From Azolla caroliniana (lineage: Eukaryota; Polypodiophyta): a stretch of DNA of 64,000 nucleotides. The position numbers were made by a program, and so were the translations under genes. Below, piece by piece: positions 44,222 through 56,277 of this stretch. Position 1 is the stretch's first letter. Each line of letters opens with the position of its first letter. The DNA lies in the NCBI GenBank assembly GCA_043228905.1, contig JBHGNT010000018.1, forward strand, positions 9,734,001-9,798,000, in the 5' to 3' direction. The notes under the pieces are model-generated. The model had not been told where the DNA came from. It made no database searches and saw only the letters and a list, made by a program, of their open reading frames with translations.

Positions 44222-44371
44222 GTGAGGAGGATAGAGATGTCTTGATTCTTAAGAAGAATCCCAAAGGCATGCATGTGATACAATGCAAATATTGCAACCA
44301 TACTTATGTTGGTGTTTCAAAATGGATTAGAGTCCACTTATTGGGATTGAGAGTGAATCAATATATAATAT
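44222..44371 (+). pseudogene. Possible BED zinc-finger fragment of a hAT-type transposase
   Basis: The frame reads EEDRDVLILKKNPKGMHVIQ then CKYCNHTYVGVSKWIRVHLLG. The C-x2-C followed by a spaced H in a V-x-K-x(2)-x-H-L context resembles a BED finger, as found at the N-terminus of hAT transposases. Only one Cys pair and one His are visible and the frame ends at a stop soon after. This is a weak call on a short fragment. Confidence 0.35.
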
Positions 44372-44744
44372 AGACCATAGTCAATCCAATCCAACTTTGA
44401 GATGATTTACCATACACATTTGATTGAATCATTCTCTAATACGAATGCACGTATGTTACGTATGGTTCAATGCAACTTAAGGCCATTGATTATGTATAAA
44501 GGATGTGGAATTTGAATCTATGTTAGCATCACATTCAAAGGGTGTGGAGTTTAAATTTATTTTAGCATTATAATAAAAGTGAGTATTCTTTATTTTTTAT
44601 CTTTACTAAAAAGTGGGGTTAATTTGCATTTAATGCAAAATGAGGTGCTTCTTTAGAAAAGGTGGAAAGAGAACTCATTTAAGGGTCCTTTTTGGGATTT
44701 TGGAGTCCACTTTTGGGAGGACAAAAGAACAGGTCATTTGGCTT

Positions 44745-45204
44745 TGTGAAAGTTAATATGCGGAAGCTTAGATAAACTGGCTCAACCTGATAACAATAGC
44801 CAAATAGAGATGAAAGTTTAATGGTAGCTTAAGAATACATAGTACATGAGAGAGACAGAGAGAGCAGAATAACATAAAGCTAAATTCAAAATAATAACAA
44901 CACTATGTACATAGGATGTGCTCAGTAAGAACTTTTTATACAAGTCCACAAGGGACTGACAGAAGTACTCTGTACTTCAATGCTCATACGAGCGGCTGAC
45001 ACTAACTACGAGGACCATGCCTACCTAGTAGTTTAGAAGAGTAGGCCTCTAAACGGCCTACCGGTTCACACTTGAGTCCGGCTCCTGGTCCCGTACCGAT
45101 TTGGTCCATCCGTTCCAGATACTTATTTGGACACCGATCCGGATAAGATTCGGCTCAGGCTTGTTCAGTCGATCCGGAACTGGTTGAACTTGTTTGCTCA
45201 ACGC
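44745..45204 (-). repeat. 3' LTR of copia K
   Basis: Its reverse complement begins (C/T)GTTGAGCAAACAAGTTC next to the polypurine tract CTTGAGGGGGAG and ends AACTTTCACA. It carries GTATAAAAAGT as the TATA region. It matches 63192-63672 along its length with scattered substitutions and short indels. Confidence 0.87.
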
Positions 45205-46272
45205 TCCCCCTCAAGCTCAACTTGAGGTCGGATCGTGGTGTTAGTGTCTGGGGTAGCCGACTCTTTTGCCTGGCTCCTTTTGGTGTCCTCTCGCCTCGCT
45301 CGCAATCCTCGTCTCGACCCGTTCGGCTCAGCGCTCCTCGACCTCCTCGATCGGCTTGTGTGCTCAACAGGTCCATCTAAGCTCCTTCGCTGCTACAATT
45401 CTAGCACTTGTCAACCTGTCGTCTCCTCCATATCGGCCTCGACTTCCGCTGTCTCCTCGTCTGCTTGGCCTTTAATAGATCCATCTCCTCCGAATCAAAT
45501 TGTTGAACTGAATTGTTTGCCTCCGACTCGTTCTAGCTCTTGTCCGAGTTGGTAGTCTCCAACTCGTCTCCTGTTTTTTGGCCCTTCACAACATCGGACC
45601 ATGCCCGGGTCTTGGCCTTTTCCTTCTGGTCAGTTCTGTCTCTCTTGACTCTGCTGTCGTCGCCGCTTACTCCGACTTGTCCGGATGTGCCGACTCCTTT
45701 GGTCGACTCGGCTTCTTTTTTCTTCTTGTCTCCCCCTGTCTTGGTTCTCCCCGTATCGGTATCGGTTCTCCCCCTCAAGTGCGGCATGTCGAGATGCTGT
45801 AAACTGAGCATCTTCGAGAAGTGTTGCAACTTGTCCAATCCGAGCGGCTTGGTGAAGATGTCAGCAACTTGCCAATCCGTTTGAACATACCGAAGTTCAA
45901 CTTCACCGTTCAAGACCTGCTTACGCACAAATTGATAATGTACTTCTATGCGCTTTGTCCGAACATGAAATACGAGGTTCTTAATGAGATGTATGCTGCT
46001 TACTTTGTCACAATAGATCATGATCGGGGTTGGTACCTAGATTCAGAGGTCTTGCAGCAACCTCCGAAGCCAGATGGCTTCACAGGTGGCAATAATAGCG
46101 CCCAGATATTCAGGCCCAGTGCTCGACAGAGCCACTATTGGCTGCTTTTTGCTGCTCCACGCAATAGCCATGCTACCTAGAGAGAACGTGAATCCAGAAG
46201 TGGACCGTCGATCTAACACATCTCCGACCCAATCAACATTTGTATATCCGACTAGCTTTTCAGCTATACCGT
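45205..46272 (-). pseudogene. Copia K polyprotein: RNase H end and charged C-terminal extension
   Basis: Reading leftward from 46268: VGYTNVDWVGD, DRRSTSGFTFS, SSTGPEYLGA and YCDKVSSIHLI are RNase H motifs, then VADIFTKPLGLDKLQ. As in A, the frame goes on past the normal end with GRTDTDTGRTK, DELETTNSDKS and a basic tail (QADRGGRGALSRTGRD) down to the polypurine tract, with a few stops. The right edge, 46269-46272 (CCGT), is the TSD of gypsy D2. Confidence 0.85.
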
Positions 46273-46901
46273 TGTCGAGGTTTTCCTCGACGATGCGTGG
46301 AATGAGGCGGAACCTCGGGGGTCCTGTACCAAAGAGCAAGAGAGGAAGGAGAAGAGACCCTCTACGTGCGAGCGTAGATCCACAGGGACACGGCCCTTCG
46401 ACGCAAAGACGCAAGTGGGACAGCGACACAGAAAGACACGAATGTATGTATGTATTAACAAAGACAAACAACAAGAACACGAAGACAACAAACCCACGAA
46501 GTCGGTTACAACCGAACAGGCCGACGAACAGATGCCCATGCCTGTTCGTAAACGCACAGAAAGACAGGAGCAGGTTGGAGGTGCTGCCGGAAGCACTCGG
46601 GCATTCCTCAGAGCAACGCGAGCCTCCCGAAACCTGCACAGAAGGGAGCTATGGAGTTTGCGAACCAGAGAGAGAGAAAAGCCTTCGCACGCAAACCGAC
46701 AGCACTTCGTCCTCGACTCTCCGCGATCCCCTTTCTGTTCTCGTCTCCCTCCTTTTTATAGGGAAGGAAGGAGCCGTTTCCCCTTTACTTCCTACCCACT
46801 AAATCTACCCGCCTAGGATCTTCTATGGACAACATTCGAGAAGAGCCGGTTCCTACGCTCCTGTGCACCGATTCCGCTTGTGGACGGTTTTCTTCACGAC
46901 A
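46273..46901 (-). repeat. 3' LTR of gypsy D2
   Basis: Its TATA-like region on the minus strand is CCTATAAAAAGG (plus-strand near 46751-46762). Polypurine GGTGGGGGCGGA abuts it at 46902-46913 on the minus strand. It is virtually identical to 52638-53268. Confidence 0.95.
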
Positions 46902-46974
46902 TCCGCCCCCACCTAACCGCGCATCCACCGGCATGCGCCAAATTGAGTTGGGACGGAGAAAACCGGTCCAGCCT

Positions 46975-49900
46975 TCATTCCCCGCCCGTCGGTTCTTCCT
47001 CGGTTTCGGATCGTTCGTCGTCGCGGTCCAGGCCAATCGGATCCGGCTCGTCGTCGTGACGCTTCTTGAACGCTTTGATCCGCTTCCCCGCTACCGGTAT
47101 CGCCATTCTCGTACCGTCGAGTTCCGCCAGATGGTACGTCCCATTGTCGTTGGCGCTTTGTACCACGTAAGGCCCGAACCACCTTCTTGCGAACTTCCGT
47201 GTCGCTCGGTGCTGGTTGTCGAGGCTGCTGTCGTAGACTAGCACCCAGTTGCCTTCCTCGATCTTCTTCGGTCGGAGCCGGTGCGTTCGGTCGAACCGGG
47301 CTTTGTTCCTCATCCTTGCTTCCCGAAGCTTTTCCGCAGCCTGCTCCACGTCCTCCGGTCTTCGCTCGAGCTGTCGTATACGCGCCGCCAGCAGCTCCTC
47401 CCGGCTCATCTCGTCTCTCCAGTCCACGGTTGCCCATGAGGAGATCGTACGTTCCATCGGCATGATCGGCTTTTGCCCAAACATGAGCTCTACTGGCATG
47501 AATCCAGTTACCGAACTGTGAGTAGTTCAGTCCGCCCACAACGCGTAAGGCAGCAGCCGCGGCCAGTTCCCGACTTGACCTCCGCATGCCCGAACTAACG
47601 CCTTGACGATCGGTCCGTGACCGCGCTCCACCTTCCCATTCGCCTCCAGATTATACGCAGTGGTAAGCGAGAGCTTGACTCCTAGCCGATCGAACAACTC
47701 CTCGGGCTCTTCGGCGTCCAACTCCCTGCGATCAGCCACGATCTTCCCGATGCACCGGTACCGACATATCACGTCCTCGATCAGGAACCGACATACGGCC
47801 GCGGTCGTTTTGTTCTGAAGGGCTCGGCCTTCCATCTGGTTCGTCAGATCTTCCCGAGCCAGGACCAGATACCGCATCTGCCCTACGCCCATCGGCATCG
47901 TCACCAGATCTACCATCCATTTGAAGTGGATGGTCGGAGGGTACGTAGGGTGAAGCTCGTCCCGATGTCGGACTATGAAGTGCATCTGATAGCTCTCGCA
48001 AGTTGTCACGAACCGATGCACGTCCCGGTACAACCCCGACCACCAGTACTTCCCCTTTATCTTCTCGAACGTGGCCCACGTTCCACGGTGTCCAGCCCAA
48101 GGGCTGTCGTGGTAGGGCGTCAGCAGCTCCTCCTGTTCTTCCTTCATCACCACCACCCGGAGCGGGACACCGTTCCTCATCTTCGGGTGCTTCCATAAGT
48201 ATCCGTCCCGGAGAAAGAATCAGTATGCTTTCTTCCGGATCCGGTTTGCCTCGTCACTCGTCCATGACGCATCCGGCGTCATCGTCCTCAAACACCCACC
48301 GATCTGGAGCCACTCGCCGTCGTACTTGCTCTCGTCGAAGTCATTAAGTGCCGGAGTGCTCGTCCCATCGGCCGTTACGTACGCTGCCTCGAAGAAGTCC
48401 ACGCCGACTTCTTCGTCCTCCGAAACCATGCCGCCCTCGTCATCAAACCTTGCCCTCGAAAGCATGTCGGCCATGGCGTTGTCCTTTCCGGAAATGTGCC
48501 GTATTTCCGGGTCCAGGGACTTGATGTACGCTATCCACCGGAGCATCGCCAGGTCCGGTGTCGCGCATCCGGAAACCATGCCGAGAATCGGCAGGCAATC
48601 CGTCTCGATAACCACTTCTGTCCCGATCAGGTAGTCTTTGTCGGCCTTTACTGCCGAAACGATACCCCAGAGTTCGCGTTTAACCTGGGCGTACCCTCGC
48701 TGTCGTTCACTGAGGACCTTCGCGCCGAATCGGATCGGGAACCGAATGCCGTCCCCGTCTTCTTGGTTGACGACCCATCCGATCCCGGTCGGGCTCGTAT
48801 CCACCGTTATGTATACCGGGGTACCCTTCTCGTAGACAGCCTTCCGGAGCGCCGGTGCTGCCGCAAGAGCTTCCTTCAGCTTTCGGACCGACTCCGTGTG
48901 CTCGTCTCTCCACTCGAATTTTCGCCCTTTCTTCAACAACCCGTATAGCGGCTCCGCAACATGGGCGTAATTCGGGATCCATATGTGGTAGAATGCGCAT
49001 GCCTCCAGGAACCTCCGAACTTCCGTAACCGAGCTACAGTCGGTTTTCATCGCGGAAATGGCTTCTACCTTTGCCGGAGACGACTTCCGGCCATATGGTC
49101 CACATAGGTGTCCGACCACCAGGATTTCCGATTGCCCGAAGGCCGATTTCTCCCCGGAGAAGGTGAGCCTCGCATCCTCTAGCCTTTGTAGCACCTTCTC
49201 GCAGTCGCCGATGTGTGTTGCCACGAATCGCCGGCATCCGTCCGGCCCGACTGTCTCGTCCTTCTCTTCCACCGGGCACCCTTTGATAGGGATGTCGTCT
49301 AGAAATGGCATGGTGATGTCCGGGATGCAATCCCTCAGTACCTTGTTCATTGCATTCACCATGTGGGCCACCGAGTTGGTCCCTCCTTGTGGCAGGGTAC
49401 ACATTCGCACTAGGCCGAGGGGAGTTCGCATCGTCATAATGTCTCTGCTCTCCACGGCTAGCTGGAACTGGTCGTACCCCGAGGACAGATCACCGACCGA
49501 GTAAATCGACCTTCCAGCGAAGGCCTCCACGAACTCGTCTATGGTCGGTCCAATTCCTGCGTTCCGAATGGTCACTCTGTTGACCGGTTGCAGGTCCTGA
49601 ATGAAGCGCAATGTTCCGTTTTTCTTTGGTACGGTAAACCATTGGTTCGAGTATGGCGCGCTCGACAGTTCGAGAATACCCATATCGACTTTCTGCCTCA
49701 GTAGCTCCATCAACTCCGGGATGTGAGCTCTTGGTACCGGAATCGGCTTGAGATTCCACGGCACATGCGGTACCGTGAATATCACCATCGGCTCCACGGT
49801 TGTCGGGTCTACGCACCCGATCTCTTCCGGCGAGAATGCGAAGGCTTTCCCATGCCTTCCAAGCATTCTCCGAAACCGGTCTTCCTCCGCCGGCAGTAGG

Positions 49901-50470
49901 AACCCGCCCCCACCGATCTTGAGCTCCCGGAGCGTCCCGTCGGTGAAGGTGTGTCCTATGCAGGCCGGATCTCGTAAACTGGGGTCCGACGCAATCCCTC
50001 TTATTCGGGACTTGCTGCCCTCCGGTAAGGGTGTCGCGACCGGCCTTACCTTCCGGTCCACAATCTTGTACTTCGTGCTAACTCGGGCCGTCCGATCCGA
50101 CCCGAGCCCCGACTGAAGTTCGCGATGACTTCGTACATCTCTTCGGAACATACCGGTATCATTCGGTCTTCGTTAAGGTCTTCTCCGGCTACCTTCCTCA
50201 GCATTCCCAAGGTGTCGTCGAAGGAGACCGCCTCCATGGCTCCGTTGATTTCCTCGTTCGGGCCGAGAACTCCGCACGCTCAAAGTCGCACTTCCGCCCT
50301 TGCCTTTTCTCGGCCAACGATGCCGACTAACATACACCCTCCGTCGCCGGAGAAGTAAAATCCCTTTCTTATTGTACAGGGTTTCTTCGGTTTCGGTTCT
50401 ATCGTACAGCTGTGGGGTCTTTCCCGAGTGTCCGGACTGCCTTGACCCCACGCCTTGGCAGCCCTCTCTA
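46975..50470 (-). pseudogene. Gypsy D2 pol: RT, RNase H, integrase, GPY module
   Basis: This is the same architecture as D1 pol and highly similar throughout. Reverse transcriptase has FIQDLQPVN and MPFLDDIPIKG. RNase H has VDTSPTGIGW and ETDCLPILG. Integrase has HDSPWAGHRG but CESYQMH, where the second zinc-binding Cys of the pair is Tyr. The core is WMVDLVT, IVADRRELD and NGKVERGHG, then GPYVVQSA and LAELDGTR. Stops: 50280-50282, 48220-48222 and 47527-47529, each CGA to TGA compared with D1. A one-base deletion lies near 50112. The frame begins in the -1 position relative to gag-protease. Confidence 0.9.
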
Positions 50471-50476
50471 AAAATC
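50466..50476 (-). other. Candidate -1 frameshift junction between gag-protease and pol (D2)
   Basis: The minus strand reads GAT TTT TAG in the gag-protease frame and GGA TTT TTA GAG in the pol frame. A tRNA-Phe on TTT next to the stop could re-pair after slipping back one base in the T5 run. D1 has the identical sequence at 11794-11804. In both copies pol stays open upstream and downstream of this point. Confidence 0.5.
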
Positions 50477-52594
50477 CTCTCGGTTCTCGCCACCGAGGGA
50501 TTCGTGGTTTCGCTCGTGGTTCAGCCGCACCGTCAGAAATTGGACCGAATGGCGCCCGTCCTGGCTTTTGACCCTCGCGTAGGCCGAACCGTTGTTCAGC
50601 ACCTTGGTCTCCATTCACGCCGCCGTGATGTATGGTTCCCCTAATATGACCGGGTGCGAGGACGTCTCCTGTACGAAGAAGTGCTGGTCAATCTTGACGT
50701 CGCCGATCTTGACTCGCACGTTCGGGCAGGCCCCGTGCAGTTCCTCGGTGGTGCGCGTCGCCGCCCGTATCTTCCACCCGTGCTTGGTGTTGATCGGCCA
50801 CTTCCCCTTCTTATAGAAGTCCATGGACATCAGGTTTATTTCCGAACCGTGGTCCACCAGTGCCACCACCGGTTCCTGAACCTCTCCGATCTTTACCGGG
50901 GTCTCCGTGGTCGCTCGGGCCCAGTGCGGCCTCAAATAGTGGCTCTCCGCCCACTCGTCTTCCATCGCCATGTCGTCGATGTGCGTCATCCGCACCTCCA
51001 CCGGTCTTTCCGGTTCCGTCTCCGTCGACAGCCTCTTCCGTTTCACCAGTTCCACAATGGAGTCGTGGAATTCCTTCTTGGCAATCCCTAGCACCTCTCG
51101 CAATGAAAGCTCCACTTTGCTGTCGAGGATCCGTTCCTCTAGGACCTTCCGTAGGTCCGTAGGCCTTTCTATTTCCGTCCCCAGTCGGTATCCGCCCTTC
51201 CTGGGGTTATCTTGCGAGCTGGACCCGCCGGCATCGTTCCGTCGTTGCCCGAATCGGGTCTCGTACCGTTGTGAAGGCCCGGCCGCTCCGGCTTTCCCCA
51301 CTCGTTTGTCTTCTACCAGAGCCTCGTAGTTCTGGCAGGCGGCTTCTACGAAGCCCGTCTTCTCCTCGACCGGATCGCTCCACCCGGTTATTTCCCGGAC
51401 CCGTCTCTCAGCGCGGTCCGCTTCATCTTTCTTCAGCCGTGCGCCGGCAAGACCTTCCAGCATTGCCGACCAAAATCCATCTTTGCCCTCCTTTCGGGCC
51501 TCGCTGCCCCCGACCCGAATGCCGGCCGACGCCGAGTAGTGGATGGCCTCCACGTGTCGGGCCGCTGCCTCTTCCATCAGTCTCTTCATACCTCCTCGCC
51601 CATCGTTTCGGTTTAGGGCCCTTCTGGTATCGCCGGCATGCACCCGGCCTTCCCACAGGTACACCACCCAGTTCCTCAACGCCTCCGCGAAATCGCCGCA
51701 GTCCTTCCGAATGTGGCCGACCTCGTCGCACCACATGCACCTGTTCCACGCTGCCGGCCGTCGGTCACGAGCCGGTTCGCCGCCTTCCCTTCGAGTGTGG
51801 GCGATCTGGAGATCCTTTATCGCCCGCGTCAACTCCTCCAGCGCTGCTCCTCCGGACGAGCCATTGACCATGCCGGTCGAAGCCGGACCGGTTTCGAGCC
51901 ATTCCCGGGTTTCTTCCCTTCGCACTTGCGGTGCAGGTTCAAGCCTCCTTGCTGTAACAGAGCCCGCACCGGCCGCCCCGTTGTCAGCCCATTCTCGCCG
52001 TTTGTCGAAACGGCCACAGACTCTCTTAACCGCAGCCCAGTCGGTTGTCAGCCCGTCTTCGGTTTCCAGCAAGGAGCCGACTTGATCCCGGTCCCGCTCG
52101 TCCACCGACTTGACGAACAGTAGGACCCGGCTCGTATCCAGAACGGTTCGGTCAAGCGCCGAAAGGCGCGCAAAGCGTTCTTCGAACTCCCGGAGGAGTG
52201 CCGACGCGTTTCTTCCCTTGCCAGGGGACTCCACCCATTCCATGAAGTCTCGTTTCGAAAGCCGGAGCGCGTCGTCCAACCCGTATTTTTCCAGGAGTCG
52301 GCCTTCGAACTCCTCCCAGGTACGGCTCTCCACCCGCACCTCGTGCACCTCCGCATGGATGCTCGACATCGCCACTTGAGGAAACCCGGCAAGACGCCTC
52401 TCTTCCGAAATATCCTGCATCAGCATTTCTGCCCCGTAGGACGCCAAATACTTCGTGGCATCCTTTCCGCTGAACCGGCCGATCGTACCGACGACCGCCT
52501 CAATGGCTCTGTCGAGGGCGCCGGAGCCCTCGCGTGCGCTCAATATCCGATCCACGGCCGAAGCCATGGCCTCCGCAAGATCCGACCCTTTCAT
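50468..52594 (-). pseudogene. Gypsy D2 gag-protease, single nonsense codon
   Basis: From ATG at 52594 the frame is open for about 660 codons to TGA 50615-50617 (CGA in D1), then continues to TAG 50468-50470. The N-terminal half is helical and charged. The zinc knuckle CMWCDEVGHIRKDC is near residue 285. The protease signature LVDHGSEINLMS is near residue 580, with D-H-G instead of D-S/T-G, identical in D1. The first in-frame codon after the LTR/primer region is GTG, so I used the first ATG. It ends in GAT TTT TAG, the same as D1, with pol open in the -1 frame across it. Confidence 0.88.
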
Positions 52595-52637
52595 CTTCTG
52601 CTCTTTTGCCGTCTCCTTCACGTCGGGTTCACCAAGA

Positions 52638-53268
52638 TGTCGAGGTTTTCCTCGACGATGCGTGGAATGAGGCGGAACCTCGGGGGTCCTGTACCAAAGA
52701 GCAAGAGAGGAAGGAGAAGAGACCCTCTACGTGCGAGCGTAGATCCACAGGGACACGGCCCTTCGACGCAAAGACGCAAGTGGGACAGCGACACAGAAAG
52801 ACACGAATGTATGTATGTATTAACAAAGACAAACAACAAGAACACGAAGACAACAAACCCACGAAGTCGGTTACAACCGAACAGGCCGGCGAACAGATGC
52901 CCATGCCTGTTCGTAAACGCACAGAAAGACAGGAGCAGGTTGGAGGTGCTGCCGGAAGCACTCGGGCATTCCTCAGAGCAACGCGAGCCTCCCGAAACCT
53001 GCACAGAAGGGAGCTATGGAGTTTGCGAACCAGAGAGAGAGAGAAAAGCCTTCGCACGCAAACCGACAGCACTTCGTCCTCGACTCTCCGCGATCCCCTT
53101 TCTGTTCTCGTCTCCCTCCTTTTTATAGGGAAGGAAGGAGCCGTTTCCCCTTTACTTCCTACCCACTAAATCTACCCGCCTAGGATCTTCTATGGACAAC
53201 ATTCGAGAAGAGCCGGTTCCTACGCTCCTGTGCACCGATTCCGCTTGTGGACGGTTTTCTTCACGACA
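52638..53268 (-). repeat. 5' LTR of gypsy D2
   Basis: It is the partner of 46273-46901. The primer-site candidate TCTTGGTGAACCCGACG (reverse complement of 52621-52637) abuts it, as in D1. CCGT follows at 53269-53272. Confidence 0.95.
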
Positions 53269-55509
53269 CCGTGTCGGCATAACAATCTTGTCCTTATTAC
53301 CGCTAACATACCGGAGTATCCGGTGCGCGCATTGAAGATGCTCCACGGTTGGCTTATGCATAAACTAACTGATCACTCCGACTGGATAGCTGATGTCGGG
53401 TCGTGTGATAGTGAGATATATCAAGCTTCCGACGATTTTTCGGAACCGTGTCTTATTGCAGTTGGCTCCGGAGTTGGGATGAAGCTTTAGGTTCAGGTCC
53501 AGGGGTGTGGAGATTGGTCGGCAATCCGGTGCGTGCACTGAAGGTGCTCCACAGTCGGCTTATGCATAAACTGACTGATTACTCCGACCGGATAGCTGAT
53601 GTCAGGTCGTGTGATAGTGAGATATATCAAGCTTCCGACGATTTTTCGGAACCGTGTCTTATTGCAGGTTGCTCCGGAGTTGGGACGAAGCTTTAGGTTC
53701 AGGTCCAGGGGTGTGGAGATTGGTAAGCAATCCTTCATGCCGAACTTGTACAACATATTCAACACATAATGTCGTTGTGAGAGCAATATGCCGTTGGGGG
53801 TATGGATCACCTCGATCTCGAGAACATTTCAAATGCGTTCGACAACTAGGACTTCACTCGACCGATTTCATTGAGCCCGAGTCTGGTGATCACTAGATCA
53901 TCTACATATAGAAGAATACATAGCGGACCATCCGGACCTTTCCCGATGAACAGTGAAGAGTCGGATTTTGAGATTGCAAACCCCATCTTATGCAACCGGT
54001 GTGTGATTTTCGCATTCCAAGCTCGGGGGGCTTGCATTAGACTATAAAACAACTACTTGAGTCGGCGCATTGCCGACTTGTTCATTTATGACTGAAATCC
54101 ATGGGCTTGGATCATATAGACCTGTTCGTCAAGATCACCTTGAGGAAACACATTCTTCACATCCATTTGGTGAAGATGCCACCCCCTTGCCGCAGCGACC
54201 ATGAGCACCGCATAGACCGTTGTCATCTTCTCTACCAGAGCGAAGTTCTTCTTGTAGTCAATTCCGTGGGTCTGCGCTTATCCCTTCACCACTAACCAGG
54301 CCTTGTACCGGTTGATTGAACCGTCAACATTATACTTGACTTTGTACACCCACTTGCAACCGATCGGTTTGCAATGTCGGGGAGGGTCAACTAGGTCCCA
54401 TGTGTCATTGGCATTTAGTGCCCGCATTTCTTCCTCCATTGCGGCAGACCAATTCACGTTTTTTGCTGCTTCTACGTAGCTCTTCGGCTCACGCACTTCT
54501 GCCACTTTTGTCATGTACACATAGTGATGCGCCATGTACTCATTTTACCCGTACTGTTTTATAGGGTTCTTCTGGCGGGTAGATCGACGTAACTTCTTGT
54601 TAGCTGATTTGAGGGTCCTCTTGGTTGGCTTGGACGTTGTTTTTGAAGGTTCATCCTCGTTCTTTCCAGAGTAGGATTCACTCTGATCTGACTCATCTCT
54701 GCCTGTGTCGTACTCCGACATCTTCTTCTTCGCCTTTTCCTTGCATGTGAACCATCTCCTTGGTTCCTTACGCGGTGAGAGCATGGTTGAGTCTTCGCCG
54801 CTAGCCGGCTCTTCATCTGATTGATCGTGCCGACTCAGTCGCTCATTCGGCCCACTTAGCCGGAATGAGAACGGACTCTCTTTCATAGTACCAAGGTCTT
54901 CCTCATCTTCTACCTGGATCGATTCGGGCTCGCTAGCCTTATCTTTCGAAATCGGGTCGAAGTCAGGAGTTGGAGTCGGTAGAGAGTACCATGATGCCGA
55001 ATCATTGAACTCAACATCTTGGCTTACGTGGACTATCTTTGTCTAGGGGTTATAGCACTTATACCCCTTCTGCTCATGAGAGTAGCCGACTAGTATGCAT
55101 TTCTCTGACTTTGGGTCTAGCTTCCTCCGTTTCTCATCTAGGACATGCACATAGGTTATGCTACCGAATATCCTAAGGTGCCTCAAGTTCGGCTTCTGCC
55201 CGAAATACAACTCGTGTGCTGACACCTTATCCCCAATCCAGTTTTGGATGTAGATTGCCGTTCCAACCGCCTTAGCCCAGTAGAACTTGGGCATGCTCCT
55301 CTCCTCCAACATTGCCCTTGCCGCGTCAACAATCGACCGATTCTTCCTTTCAGCTACACCGTTTTGTTCTGGTGTGAATCGGCACTTGAATTTTCTTCGA
55401 ATTCCTTTATGTTGCAAATAACTGTTGAATTGGCCAGAAAAATATTCTTTTCTACCATCCGACCACAAGCACTTGATCTTCCTTTCCATTTCCTGTTTAA
55501 CTAAACTTT
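53269..55509 (-). pseudogene. Copia K polyprotein: integrase core to reverse transcriptase
   Basis: Reading leftward from 55505: ERKIKCLWSDGRKEYF (second integrase Asp), EQNGVAERKNRSIVD (Glu), a linker with PSKTTSKPTKR, then NEYMAHHYVYM, WVYKVKYNVDG, HLHQMDVKNVF and the catalytic ILLYVDDLVIT. Next are SQRHYVLNMLYKFGM and LTITRPDISYPVG. Stops and frameshifts are frequent. A 206-bp tandem duplication near 53313-53726 repeats the LTITRPDISYPVG region before the D2 junction at RYVSGNKDKIV. Confidence 0.85.
53313..53726. repeat. 206-bp tandem duplication within copia K
   Basis: TCCGGTGCG(C/T)GCA(T/C)TGAAG(A/G)TGCTCCAC occurs at 53319 and 53525. Both units run through GTGTGATAGTGAGATATATC and GAAGCTTTAGGTTCAGGTCC. 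Copies differ at several bases, so the duplication is not very recent. Confidence 0.85.
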
Positions 55510-56245
55510 TGTTAGGAAACAGGTCCCTCCAGATGGGAAGTGAGAAGAACAATGTTGATGAGCAACTCGGCCGAGGCCGGATCCGGATGTGGAGTACCCG
55601 GAAACGGAAGACCCGGTGAGAACCGGATGTAGAGTACCCGGCAACGGAAGACCCGGTGAGAACCGGATGTGAAATACTCGACAACGGAAGACCCGGTGAG
55701 AACCGGATGACGAGTACCCCACAAGGAAGACCCGGTGAGAACTGGATGCTGCAGGCCCGGTGAGAACCTCTCATCGGATGGAAGGGACATATATGTAAAT
55801 ATGTTCCAGAGAGCCCACTGGGGCTATATTTGTAAATAGCCCGAAAGTCATATTAGTATAAATATGACCTAGGGCAAACTTAATGATAGAGAGTTGGTTG
55901 TATTATTATCGTTGTGGCGATAATTCAGAGCGTAACCGCGTACAGAGAAGAGAGACAAAGAAGAAGAGGTTGTTGCCTCTGTTGTAACCGCCTAGTGGCG
56001 AAACGAGGGAGCAAGAGGTCATTGCCTCTATGCCCCATTGTTGTAATCTTGATATAGTGATATTTTGCAGTCTGAGGGCTATCGTGGTTTTGTTTCCCAG
56101 ATTTGGGTTTTCCACGTTAACATCCAATGCACTCTCTTCTTCACTGTTTCGTGTGAGATACATCTCTCCACATCCCTGTTTTTCTGTGCTTGATTCGACG
56201 TCTCGGTTGTGGCCGAGCATAGCTAAGGAAACCGTATTCCTTTCA
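55510..56245 (+). repeat. 5' LTR of copia E
   Basis: This 736-bp LTR has U3 tandem units of the type GGAAGACCCGGTGAGAACCGGATG plus variable spacer, about two more units than the right LTR. A TATA-like AGTATAAATATGACC lies near 55855. Confidence 0.93.
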
Positions 56246-56248
56246 AAC

Positions 56249-56260
56249 TGGTATCAGAGC
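56249..56260 (+). promoter_or_regulatory. Primer-binding site of copia E
   Basis: TGGTATCAGAGC lies three bases after the LTR, a perfect initiator tRNA-Met type site. Confidence 0.9.
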
Positions 56261-56277
56261 GAAACGACACACGAAAA

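Larger units (their letters stand above)
46273..53268 (-). mobile_element. Ty3/gypsy element D2, minus strand, complete and very young
   Basis: This 7.0-kb element has LTRs 46273-46901 (629 bp) and 52638-53268 (631 bp). I find one substitution and one GA-dinucleotide length difference between them, so insertion was very recent. LTR ends are TGTCG and CGACA, and CCGT flanks both sides. The domain order is the same as D1. Lesions: nonsense at 50615-50617, 50280-50282, 48220-48222 and 47527-47529, and a one-base deletion near 50112. It lies in K within RNase H, in the same orientation as K. Confidence 0.95.

Noticed and set aside
52595-52621. Start of D2 gag at 52621
   Set aside because: The codon there is GTG, inside or next to the primer-binding region. 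The first ATG is at 52594.
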